DNA of 5,561 bases from positions 1-5,561 of the forward strand of contig JAUVXT010000179.1 of the NCBI GenBank assembly GCA_030603465.1, written 5' to 3'. Source of the stretch: Deltaproteobacteria bacterium (GTDB taxonomy: Bacteria > Desulfobacterota > Syntrophia > Syntrophales > UBA2210). A program made the translations under genes and the position numbers. This document shows positions 1 through 4,966 of this stretch, one piece after another (position 1 is the first letter of the stretch; each line of letters starts with the position of its first letter). The notes under the pieces are model-generated. The model did no database searches, was not told where the DNA came from, and saw only the letters and a list, made by a program, of their open reading frames with translations.

Positions 1-1
1 G

Positions 2-1162
2 TTGAAGACATGTCTGAAGCGTCTCAGGCCGGGGGGGATGATACTCCTGTCGAGATGGATAAGCAGCCCTCCGCGGGAGAGCATAAAACTCCTTGCCATG
101 GCGATTCATGCCCTTGAGGCCGACTGGCAACCCGATGTCTCCCGGTCCATAGTAATGATCAAGAGCTGGCAGACGGCGACCCTTTTGATCAAAAGGGGGG
201 TGTTCAGTAAAGAGGAAATAAAATCGACGGCGGAATTTTGCGGTGAACGATTTTTTGACCTTTGCTACTATCCGGGGATGACAGAGAAAGAGGCGAACAG
301 GTTCAACCGGATGGATCAGAGTTATTTTTACACTGCCGCGACAGCTCTCCTGTCTGATGAAAGGGAGGCTTTTTATGACAAATATCCATTCTACATACGC
401 CCCGCTACCGATGACAGGCCTTTCTTCTCCTATTTTTTCAAAAAGGAAATCCTGAAGCGTTATTTCGGATCTGACGGGCGAAGGATTATCCCCTTTATGG
501 ATTGGGGCTACATACTGGTGTGGCTTTCGCTCCTCCTCTTAATTCCGGCAAGCCTGATCCTTATCCTTGCGCCCGTGCGGGCAGTAAGGCGCGCTTCAAG
601 GAGAATAATCCCTGTATTTTTTTACTTCGGTTCACTGGGGTTGGCCTATATCTTCCTGGAGATGGCTATTTTACAGCAGTTTGTGCGTTATCTTCACAAT
701 CCGGTCTTTTCCGCATCGGTGGTCATCAGCTCTTTTCTCATTTACTCGGGTATAGGGAGCATGATAGGGGGAAAAATCTGGCGGGCGAAACGGCATCATG
801 TGGTTCTGACCGTTATCTTTATATTTATTGTAGGGGTCGTTTATCTGAAATCTGGTGAGTATCTGCTCGGCACGTTGCCCCACCTGCCGCTCTGGATGCG
901 TATGCTTGCATGCAGTATCATGATCGCACCCATTGCCGTGCCTATGGGCATACCCTTCCCCTCCGGACTCAGTCTGCTCGAAAGGGCGAGGAAAGATCTC
1001 ATCCCCTGGGCGTGGGGAATAAACGGTTTCTTCTCCGTCATCGGCGCCTCTGCCGCCGTCATATGTGCCGTCCGATTTGGATTTAAAACAGTCATCCTGT
1101 CGGCCCTTTGCCTCTATATACTGGCCGGCATTTCCTACCTTCCCCTCTCTTTGAGAAAATAA
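2..1162 (+). CDS. Spermidine-synthase-like polytopic membrane protein, C-terminal part (5' partial)
   Basis: The reading frame is open to the left edge, so the TTG at base 2 is probably internal and the true start lies outside. The first visible residues (CLKRLRPGG, about 4-12) look like the late part of a Rossmann methyltransferase / spermidine synthase fold. A DDRPFF motif follows at 137-142. After it come about seven hydrophobic segments, near residues 169-190, 205-227, 236-260, 267-285, 300-320, 338-357 and 362-383. Within them are blocks I associate with this family: GLAYIFLEMAILQQF (213-227), SGIGS (249-253), GIPFPSG, and WAWGINGFFSVIGA. Known members fuse a membrane domain to a spermidine-synthase-like domain, but their substrate is generally unassigned, so polyamine synthesis should not be assumed. 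The protein would sit in the inner membrane. It ends in TAA, 60 bases before the sirtuin gene. Family assignment is fairly sure; function is unknown. Confidence 0.85.
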   Translation: MKTCLKRLRPGGMILLSRWISSPPRESIKLLAMAIHALEADWQPDVSRSIVMIKSWQTATLLIKRGVFSKEEIKSTAEFCGERFFDLCYYPGMTEKEANRFNRMDQSYFYTAATALLSDEREAFYDKYPFYIRPATDDRPFFSYFFKKEILKRYFGSDGRRIIPFMDWGYILVWLSLLLLIPASLILILAPVRAVRRASRRIIPVFFYFGSLGLAYIFLEMAILQQFVRYLHNPVFSASVVISSFLIYSGIGSMIGGKIWRAKRHHVVLTVIFIFIVGVVYLKSGEYLLGTLPHLPLWMRMLACSIMIAPIAVPMGIPFPSGLSLLERARKDLIPWAWGINGFFSVIGASAAVICAVRFGFKTVILSALCLYILAGISYLPLSLRK

Positions 1163-1168
1163 TAATTC

Positions 1169-1194
1169 TTGAAGATTCTCTTTTGTGGTATAGA
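1169..1194 (+). promoter_or_regulatory. Candidate promoter for the sirtuin gene (extended -10)
   Basis: TGGTATAGA at 1186-1194 matches an extended -10 element (TG-N-TATAxx). A TTGAAG at 1169-1174 could be a -35 box, but the spacer of 14 bases is shorter than the usual 16-18, so the extended -10 would have to carry recognition. The site lies in the short gap between the membrane-protein stop and the sirtuin start. Readthrough from the upstream gene is equally possible. Confidence 0.35.
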
Positions 1195-1215
1195 TTCATC
1201 CATCAATTCTTAAAC

Positions 1216-1220
1216 AGGAA
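1216..1220 (+). promoter_or_regulatory. Ribosome binding site of the sirtuin gene; start ambiguous between two ATGs
   Basis: AGGAA lies 2 bases before the ATG at 1223 and 5 bases before the adjacent in-frame ATG at 1226. The second spacing is the more normal one, so translation may begin at 1226, removing a single Met. The protein is otherwise unchanged. Confidence 0.5.
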
Positions 1221-1222
1221 AA

Positions 1223-2023
1223 ATGATGGACAGCGATTTAGATCTAAAAATCAAATTGGTGGTCGACATGATCTTGGATTCCGAAAAGACTGTTGTCTTT
1301 ACCGGCGCCGGCGTCAGTACCGAGTCGGGGATACCCGATTTTCGTGGTCCCGGAGGGATATGGAGCAGATTCGATCCCGATGATTTTACGATACACAAAT
1401 TTCTGCAAAGCGAGGAGACAAGGAAAAAACAGTGGAGAATTCTGATCGGAGAGGGCCATTTCTTTGATATAGAGCCGAACAAGGCCCATTATGCAATCGC
1501 CGAGATGGAGGCCCTCGACAAGCTTGATTGCGTGATTACACAGAATATTGACAATCTCCATCAGAAGGCGGGGAATTCTTCCGACAGGGTTTTTGAACTT
1601 CATGGAAGCATGAAATGGGTCAGATGCCTTGACTGCCATGCACTTTTCCCCATCGAGTATGTGGCGCAGATGCTGAAGGATGGCATGGAGGAGCCACCAT
1701 GCAGGAAATGTTACGGCACCCTGAAACCGGATATAGTATTTTTTGGTGAAGCGCTTCCCGAGCATGCAATGAAGTCCGCAACGTTCCACTCAAGCGGTTG
1801 CGATCTTTTTATTGTAGTTGGGTCTTCGCTTGTAGTGCAGCCGGCGGCCTTTATGCCCATGTATGCAAAAAATGGTGGGGCAAAGCTGGTCATAATAAAC
1901 ATCGGCGATACCCCCTACGATCTTCAGGCCGATGTCCTCATAAATGAGAGCGCTGGCGATATAACGGACAGGATTGTTAAGATGGTGGGAGAAGATATGA
2001 GAAGGCCGCCTCAAAGGGCATAA
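1223..2023 (+). CDS. NAD-dependent protein deacylase, sirtuin (SIR2) family
   Basis: This is a complete 266-residue sirtuin, a normal bacterial length. Family knowledge: sirtuins remove acyl groups from lysines using NAD+, giving nicotinamide and 2'-O-acyl-ADP-ribose in the cytoplasm. Visible signatures in order are the NAD-binding GAGVSTESGIPDFRGP (28-43), TQNIDNLHQKAG (106-117), catalytic His127 in ELHG, zinc ligands Cys135, Cys138, Cys160 and Cys163, KPDIVFFGE (168-176), GSS (200-202) and the nucleotide-binding IIN (224-226). The Tyr-x-x-Arg pair typical of CobB/SIRT5-like desuccinylases is not seen: aligning on the conserved Pro-Asn (85-86) places Trp71 and Leu74 there. A deacetylase-type enzyme is therefore more likely, though this alignment was made by eye. 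No acyl-CoA synthetase or acetyltransferase partner lies in the window. A weak extended -10 promoter precedes it, and a repeat-rich gap follows. Confidence 0.97.
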   Translation: MMDSDLDLKIKLVVDMILDSEKTVVFTGAGVSTESGIPDFRGPGGIWSRFDPDDFTIHKFLQSEETRKKQWRILIGEGHFFDIEPNKAHYAIAEMEALDKLDCVITQNIDNLHQKAGNSSDRVFELHGSMKWVRCLDCHALFPIEYVAQMLKDGMEEPPCRKCYGTLKPDIVFFGEALPEHAMKSATFHSSGCDLFIVVGSSLVVQPAAFMPMYAKNGGAKLVIINIGDTPYDLQADVLINESAGDITDRIVKMVGEDMRRPPQRA

Positions 2024-2124
2024 CTCCTTCATCCATTATTCATAATATTAGATTTGACGGACTCGCGAAAAGTCAGTTTTTCTCGCTTGATGACCATTTT
2101 GGAGATGATTTCGGCACCTGGCTA

Positions 2125-2167
2125 AAAATCTAAAACTCGTGCTAAAGCACTCAAACAGTTAGATTTT
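2125..2167. repeat. Interrupted inverted repeat with nested hairpin
   Basis: AAAATCTAA at 2125-2133 is matched exactly by its reverse complement TTAGATTTT at 2159-2167. Inside the 25-base spacer, GTGCT (2139-2143) and AGCAC (2146-2150) form a second, smaller hairpin. The outer arms are AT-rich. This could be part of a dispersed repeat element or a structured RNA 3' end. No U-run characteristic of an intrinsic terminator directly follows a strong stem. Confidence 0.5.
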
Positions 2168-2209
2168 CTTAACGCCAGCCACCGCAATCATCTTTTTTCC
2201 AAAATGCTC

Positions 2210-2229
2210 GAACTGAACAGCGAGCGCAT
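2210..2229. repeat. 20-base direct repeat, intergenic copy
   Basis: This segment begins GAACTGAACAGC and is identical over 20 bases to 3128-3147, inside the 3' end of the NRDE gene. The two copies lie 918 bases apart and flank almost the whole of that gene. Here the copy runs directly into the hairpin at 2230-2251. In the NRDE reading frame it reads ELNSERI, continuing to Pro. Confidence 0.9.
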
Positions 2230-2251
2230 ACCCCGCTACTTGCTGTGGGGT
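2230..2251. repeat. C/G-rich imperfect hairpin
   Basis: ACCCCGC (2230-2236) pairs with GTGGGGT (2245-2251), giving a 7-base stem with one G-U pair and an 8-base loop. It directly abuts the 20-base direct repeat and is flanked by the two AGCGAGCG copies. It is best read as part of the same repeat element. Confidence 0.5.
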
Positions 2252-2290
2252 TAGCGAGCGAATATGAATAAACATTTTCCTTAACAGTCG

Positions 2291-2322
2291 GAGATTCCTC
2301 GCAACTTGTTGCGAGGAGCTTC
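2291..2322. repeat. Near-perfect long hairpin (REP-like)
   Basis: CCTCGCAAC (2297-2305) is followed by TT and its exact reverse complement GTTGCGAGG (2308-2316). Pairing continues outward to 2291/2322 with T-A, T-G, one A-C mismatch, G-T, A-T and G-C. The whole 32-base segment therefore folds almost on itself. No T-run follows, so a classical intrinsic terminator is unlikely. A REP-like element, a processing site or an RNA-stabilising stem before the NRDE gene are alternatives. Confidence 0.65.
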
Positions 2323-2377
2323 AATCCGCTCGAAAAAGACTTTTTACCAGGTTGTGAGATTTCGAGAGTAAAATTAT

Positions 2378-3160
2378 ATGTGTCTCATACTGTTTGCGTA
2401 CAGGTCTCATCCCTTGTATCCCCTTATATTCGCGGCGAACCGCGATGAATTCTATGAAAGACCGTCTGCTCCTGCGGAATTCTGGGATGAATCTCCCGAT
2501 CTTCTGGCGGGGAGAGATTTACAGGGGGGAGGGACCTGGCTTGGGATTACGAAGTCGGGACGGATTGCCGCCGTTACAAATTTTCGTGACCCGCTGTCTC
2601 ATAAGAGGAATGCCCCCTCTCGCGGATTACTGGTCAGCGATTTTCTCCGTGGTGATGAGGGACCAAAGGAGTTCATTGGAAGAATCCGGCCGGCGGCGGA
2701 GAGATATAACGGCTTTAATATTATCGCGGGAGATCTGTTCCGTCTTTGCTGCTTTTCAAACAGGGATGATATTATCAGGGAGATAGAACCGGGGATACAC
2801 GGCTTGAGCAATCACCTGCTCGATACGCCGTGGCCGAAAATTGAGCGGGGTAAGGAGATGCTCTCAACCCTTCTTTCGGAAAATAAAAATCCTTCAGCCG
2901 GGGCAATTTTTGATATTCTTGCCGATACCGTCCGACCGGATGACAATTCGCTTCCCGAAACAGGAGTGGGTTTGGAGCTTGAAAGAGTTCTCTCTCCCCT
3001 CTTTGTAACAAGTTCCGGTTATGGTACCCGCTCTTCAACGGTGATTTTTATTGACAGGGATAATATGGTCAGATTTACAGAGAGGACTTTCAACCCGGGG
3101 GGAGAGGGACACGAAACAAGGGCATTTGAACTGAACAGCGAGCGCATTCCTGAGCATTGA
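2378..3160 (+). CDS. TANGO2 / NRDE family protein
   Basis: This complete 260-residue protein belongs to the NRDE (TANGO2) family. Visible signatures are the N-terminal Met-Cys, the name-giving NRDE at 21-24, AGRD (44-47), GGGTWLG (50-56), VTNFRDP (66-72), SRGLLV (81-86), YNGFNIIAGD (from 110), GLSN, and TRSSTVIFID near the C-terminus. The start is fixed by the conserved Cys2, which in the family would be N-terminal after Met removal and suggests an Ntn-hydrolase-like fold. The upstream GAGAG (2364-2368) is only a weak ribosome binding site. The biochemical role is not settled: animal TANGO2 is linked to Golgi, heme and lipid metabolism, and bacterial members are mostly uncharacterised. The last residues (ELNSERIP) come from a 20-base segment also found upstream of the gene. 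The Nudix gene follows after 40 bases with no strong terminator, so the two are probably co-transcribed. Confidence 0.93.
   Translation: MCLILFAYRSHPLYPLIFAANRDEFYERPSAPAEFWDESPDLLAGRDLQGGGTWLGITKSGRIAAVTNFRDPLSHKRNAPSRGLLVSDFLRGDEGPKEFIGRIRPAAERYNGFNIIAGDLFRLCCFSNRDDIIREIEPGIHGLSNHLLDTPWPKIERGKEMLSTLLSENKNPSAGAIFDILADTVRPDDNSLPETGVGLELERVLSPLFVTSSGYGTRSSTVIFIDRDNMVRFTERTFNPGGEGHETRAFELNSERIPEH
3128..3147. repeat. 20-base direct repeat, copy inside the NRDE 3' end
   Basis: This is identical to 2210-2229. Here it encodes codons near the C-terminus of the NRDE protein (ELNSERI), after the conserved family domain has ended. It is followed by only four more codons (Pro-Glu-His-stop). Confidence 0.9.
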
Positions 3161-3200
3161 AAATTTTACCGGGTTATCCGGTTTTGGAGGTTGTATATTT

Positions 3201-3629
3201 ATGTCGAAGAAAGAATATCCCGGTCATCCCCGGGTCGGAGTTGGCGCAATCGTAATCAAGGATGATGCAGTCCTCCTCGTAAAGAGGGGCATTAATCCGG
3301 GGAAGGGGCTGTGGGCAATCCCCGGGGGGAACTTGAACCTGGGAGAAACCCTGCAGGATGCGGCCCAACGGGAGATCATGGAAGAAACGGGTATCGAAAT
3401 CGAGGCAAAACTCCCCCCGCACATTACCTTTGACCTCATCGACAGAGACGAAGAGGGCAAAATTCGTTTTCACTATGTCATCGTCGATCTGATAGCCGAC
3501 TATGTCAGCGGTGAACCGAAGGGCGCCGATGATGCCCTCGATGCCCGCTGGGTTAAAATAAAAGATCTTGACAAAATGCCGGTGTCCAAAAATACACTGA
3601 AGGTGCTAAAAAGCTATCACTCAGGATGA
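3201..3629 (+). CDS. Nudix hydrolase, ADP-ribose pyrophosphatase-like
   Basis: This complete 142-residue protein is a typical single-domain Nudix enzyme. A full Nudix box (G-x5-E-x7-R-E-U-x-E-E-x-G-U) occupies residues 43-65, with Gly43, Glu49, Arg57, Glu58, Glu61, Glu62 and Gly64; the glutamates bind the catalytic Mg2+ or Mn2+. The N-terminal HPRVGVGAIVI (9-19), WAIPGG (38-43) and the late FHYVIVDLIA and DDALDARWV blocks resemble the COG1051 / ADP-ribose pyrophosphatase group. Nucleoside diphosphate-X substrates are thus likely, but substrate cannot be fixed from the motif alone, and a MutT-like role is an alternative. A strong GGAGG (3186-3190) sits 10 bases before the ATG. The gene follows NRDE by 40 bases and shares a nearby context with a sirtuin, whose product O-acyl-ADP-ribose is a conceivable substrate (inference). 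Confidence 0.95.
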   Translation: MSKKEYPGHPRVGVGAIVIKDDAVLLVKRGINPGKGLWAIPGGNLNLGETLQDAAQREIMEETGIEIEAKLPPHITFDLIDRDEEGKIRFHYVIVDLIADYVSGEPKGADDALDARWVKIKDLDKMPVSKNTLKVLKSYHSG

Positions 3630-3680
3630 TTCTTAAAAATATTTTCTCCGGCGATTCCCCTGAATAACAGTGACTTAAGA

Positions 3681-3704
3681 CCTGACTTCCGGAGGGGGGT
3701 CAGG
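3681..3704. repeat. G-rich imperfect hairpin, possible REP-like remnant
   Basis: CCTGAC (3681-3686) pairs exactly with GTCAGG (3699-3704). The inner bases TTCC and GGGG add two G-U and two C-G pairs around a GGAG loop. The neighbouring words AAGACCTGAC and TAGGGGACAG recall short repeats that flank IS200-like (REP-associated) transposases in many proteobacteria. This is from memory and no transposase is present, so a decayed or non-autonomous copy would be the reading. Confidence 0.4.
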
Positions 3705-3712
3705 GATAGGGG

Positions 3713-3742
3713 TTGACATAGGGGACAGAACATGATTAAAAT
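3713..3742 (+). promoter_or_regulatory. Candidate sigma-70-type promoter of the ABC importer operon
   Basis: TTGACA at 3713-3718 matches the -35 consensus exactly. TAAAAT at 3737-3742 matches five of six -10 positions, with an 18-base spacer. Initiation would fall near 3749, giving a leader of about 200 bases before the binding-protein ATG. No better-scoring pair was found closer to the gene; TATGAT at 3895-3900 is an attractive -10 but lacks a -35 at proper distance. Confidence 0.5.
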
Positions 3743-3756
3743 CTATAAAAATCATG
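3731..3756. promoter_or_regulatory. Inverted repeat straddling the candidate -10 box (possible operator)
   Basis: CATGATT (3731-3737) and its exact reverse complement AATCATG (3750-3756) are separated by 12 bases, so the half-site centres lie 19 bases apart, close to two helical turns. The left arm touches the proposed -10 box and the right arm covers the expected start of transcription. This is the position of a repressor operator. The regulator is unknown. Confidence 0.4.
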
Positions 3757-3947
3757 AGGGAAGAGGATGAGAAAGATCATCAGTCACCTGTTTACATGAG
3801 TGTTTTAACCCACATATAGCAACACCTTATCATCGATACACGAATCCCATCCATTGTTTTACAAAATCAGATCAGTTTAGGCGCATCGCAGTTTTATGAT
3901 TTATCTGGTGTACATTATTCTTAATCAAGAAAATATGGAGGTGCAAA

Positions 3948-4952
3948 ATGAAAGGAAAGAGTAGTTATCTTATTAGATTTATTATGTTATTAGTATGCAT
4001 GTCACTTGTTTTACTGCCGGTTGTTGCGTCCGCGGCCAAGGGAACCATCCGGTTTGGCGATTTCGGCTGGGACAGCGCTCAGGTTCATAACCGAATAGCC
4101 GGGTTTATCATCGAGCATGGCATGGGCTACGATTTGGACTTCATCCCCGGCGACACAATCATGCTCAATACCGCCATGCTGCAGGATGATGTAGATATCA
4201 ATATGGAGTCCTGGACCGAGAATATCCAGGAACTCTATGATAAAATGATCAAATCGGGCAAGGTGGCCGATCTCGGAAGCAATTTCTCCGACAACTGGCA
4301 GGGATGGCTGGTTCCCACCTACATGATCAAGGGAGATCCCAAGCGAGGGATCAAACCCATGGCCCCGGATCTTAAATCTGTTTCTGATTTGTCTAAGTAT
4401 TGGAAACTGTTCAAGGATCCAGAGGTTCCAACCAAGGGGCGCTTTTACAATTCCATTCCGGGCTGGGCCTGTACAAAGATTAATTCCACCAAGCTCAAGA
4501 CCTACGGCCTGGACAAATATTTCAACGACTTTATCACGGGCTCGGACGCGGCGCTGAGCGGCTCCATGGCTGCTGCGGTCAAAAAGGGGAAACCATGGGT
4601 AGGCTATTACTGGGAACCCACATGGGTCTTGGGAAAACTCGACATGACACGCCTGGAGGAGCCCGCATTCGACCAGAAGGTATGGGACAAAGACAAGGGG
4701 TGTACCTACGGAGCTGTTAAGGTAAACATCCTTGTTAATACGAAACTCTTCAAGAGCGCTCCGGATGTCGTGGAGATGCTGCGGAAATATGAAACGACCA
4801 CCGCGATGGTCAACAAGATCCTGGCCACCATGATGGGCACAAAGGGAAGCACCGAAGATGGCGCAATCTGGTTTCTCAAAAACAGAGCGGACGTCTGGAC
4901 CAAATGGATTTCCGCTGACGTAGCCGGAAAAGTCAAGGCTGCCCTGAAATAG
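3948..4952 (+). CDS. proX: Glycine betaine/proline-type ABC transporter, periplasmic substrate-binding protein
   Basis: This complete 334-residue protein is an OpuAC/ProX-family binding protein that captures quaternary amines such as glycine betaine and delivers them to an ABC importer. A signal peptide covers about residues 1-29: basic start, hydrophobic core at about 8-26, then ASA before a probable cleavage after Ala29. No lipobox Cys is present, so the mature protein should be free in the periplasm, which supports a Gram-negative host. Family-like blocks include FGDFGWDSAQVHNRIAGFI (36-54), DINMESWTEN (83-92), WLVPTY (120-125), IPGWAC (170-175) and GYYWEPTW (219-226). Several Trp/Tyr residues could form the aromatic cage known for such proteins. 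GGAGGTG (3937-3943) is a strong ribosome binding site. The ATPase begins 14 bases after the stop. The exact ligand (betaine, proline betaine, choline or carnitine) cannot be decided. Confidence 0.95.
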   Translation: MKGKSSYLIRFIMLLVCMSLVLLPVVASAAKGTIRFGDFGWDSAQVHNRIAGFIIEHGMGYDLDFIPGDTIMLNTAMLQDDVDINMESWTENIQELYDKMIKSGKVADLGSNFSDNWQGWLVPTYMIKGDPKRGIKPMAPDLKSVSDLSKYWKLFKDPEVPTKGRFYNSIPGWACTKINSTKLKTYGLDKYFNDFITGSDAALSGSMAAAVKKGKPWVGYYWEPTWVLGKLDMTRLEEPAFDQKVWDKDKGCTYGAVKVNILVNTKLFKSAPDVVEMLRKYETTTAMVNKILATMMGTKGSTEDGAIWFLKNRADVWTKWISADVAGKVKAALK

Positions 4953-4957
4953 AAAGG
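4953..4957 (+). promoter_or_regulatory. Ribosome binding site supporting a TTG start
   Basis: AAAGG immediately after the binding-protein stop lies 9 bases before an in-frame TTG at 4967. No ATG or GTG occurs in that frame between the stop and residue 50 of the resulting protein, so this site decides the start of the ATPase. Confidence 0.6.
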
Positions 4958-4966
4958 CACAAAAGT

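Larger units (their letters stand above)
2024..2377. other. Gene-free, repeat-rich intergenic region
   Basis: I find no convincing gene on either strand in these 354 bases. The stretch from about 2050 to 2345 is unusually structured. It contains an interrupted 9-base inverted repeat (2125-2167) with an inner 5-base hairpin (2139-2150), a C/G-rich hairpin (2230-2251), a long near-perfect hairpin (2291-2322), and a small palindrome AAAAAG-A-CTTTTT (2333-2345). AGCGAGCG occurs twice, at 2219-2226 and 2253-2260. The style recalls the dispersed intergenic hairpin elements of Desulfobacterota genomes, from memory only. No clear promoter for the NRDE gene was found here. Confidence 0.7.
3630..3947. 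other. Gene-free region upstream of the ABC importer
   Basis: These 318 bases contain no supportable gene; the longest ATG-started frames I read here are about a dozen codons. The first part holds a G-rich hairpin (3681-3704) and a TTGACATAGGGGACAG stretch (3713-3728). A near-consensus promoter with an overlapping inverted repeat follows at 3713-3756. The rest, 3757-3935, is mostly AT-rich and would form a long leader, with a small hairpin at 3766-3781 (GATGA/TCATC). I saw no recognisable riboswitch, but a fold calculation was not possible. Confidence 0.7.

Noticed and set aside
1244..1789. Long open frame on the minus strand (181 codons) opposite the sirtuin gene
   Set aside because: It lies wholly within a gene with clear sirtuin motifs and its translation shows no recognisable domain; it is a shadow frame.
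2204..2254. Sixteen-codon ATG-started frame ending in YLLWG
   Set aside because: It lacks a clear ribosome binding site, overlaps a hairpin, and is better explained as an element segment; kept only as evidence for the repeat finding.
2352..2374. Possible promoter for NRDE (TTGTGA with TAAAAT)
   Set aside because: The spacer is only 11 bases, too short for a sigma-70 promoter.
3168..3185. Small hairpin ACCGG-GTTAT-CCGGT followed by TTTT between NRDE and Nudix genes
   Set aside because: A five-base stem and four Ts are too weak for a confident terminator, and the Nudix ribosome binding site begins immediately after.
3174..3473. Minus-strand open frame opposite the Nudix gene
   Set aside because: It overlaps the perfect Nudix box on the + strand and has no family features of its own.
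3732..3768. Short ATG-started frame between the Nudix and binding-protein genes
   Set aside because: Only twelve codons, no ribosome binding site, and it overlaps the promoter and inverted repeat.
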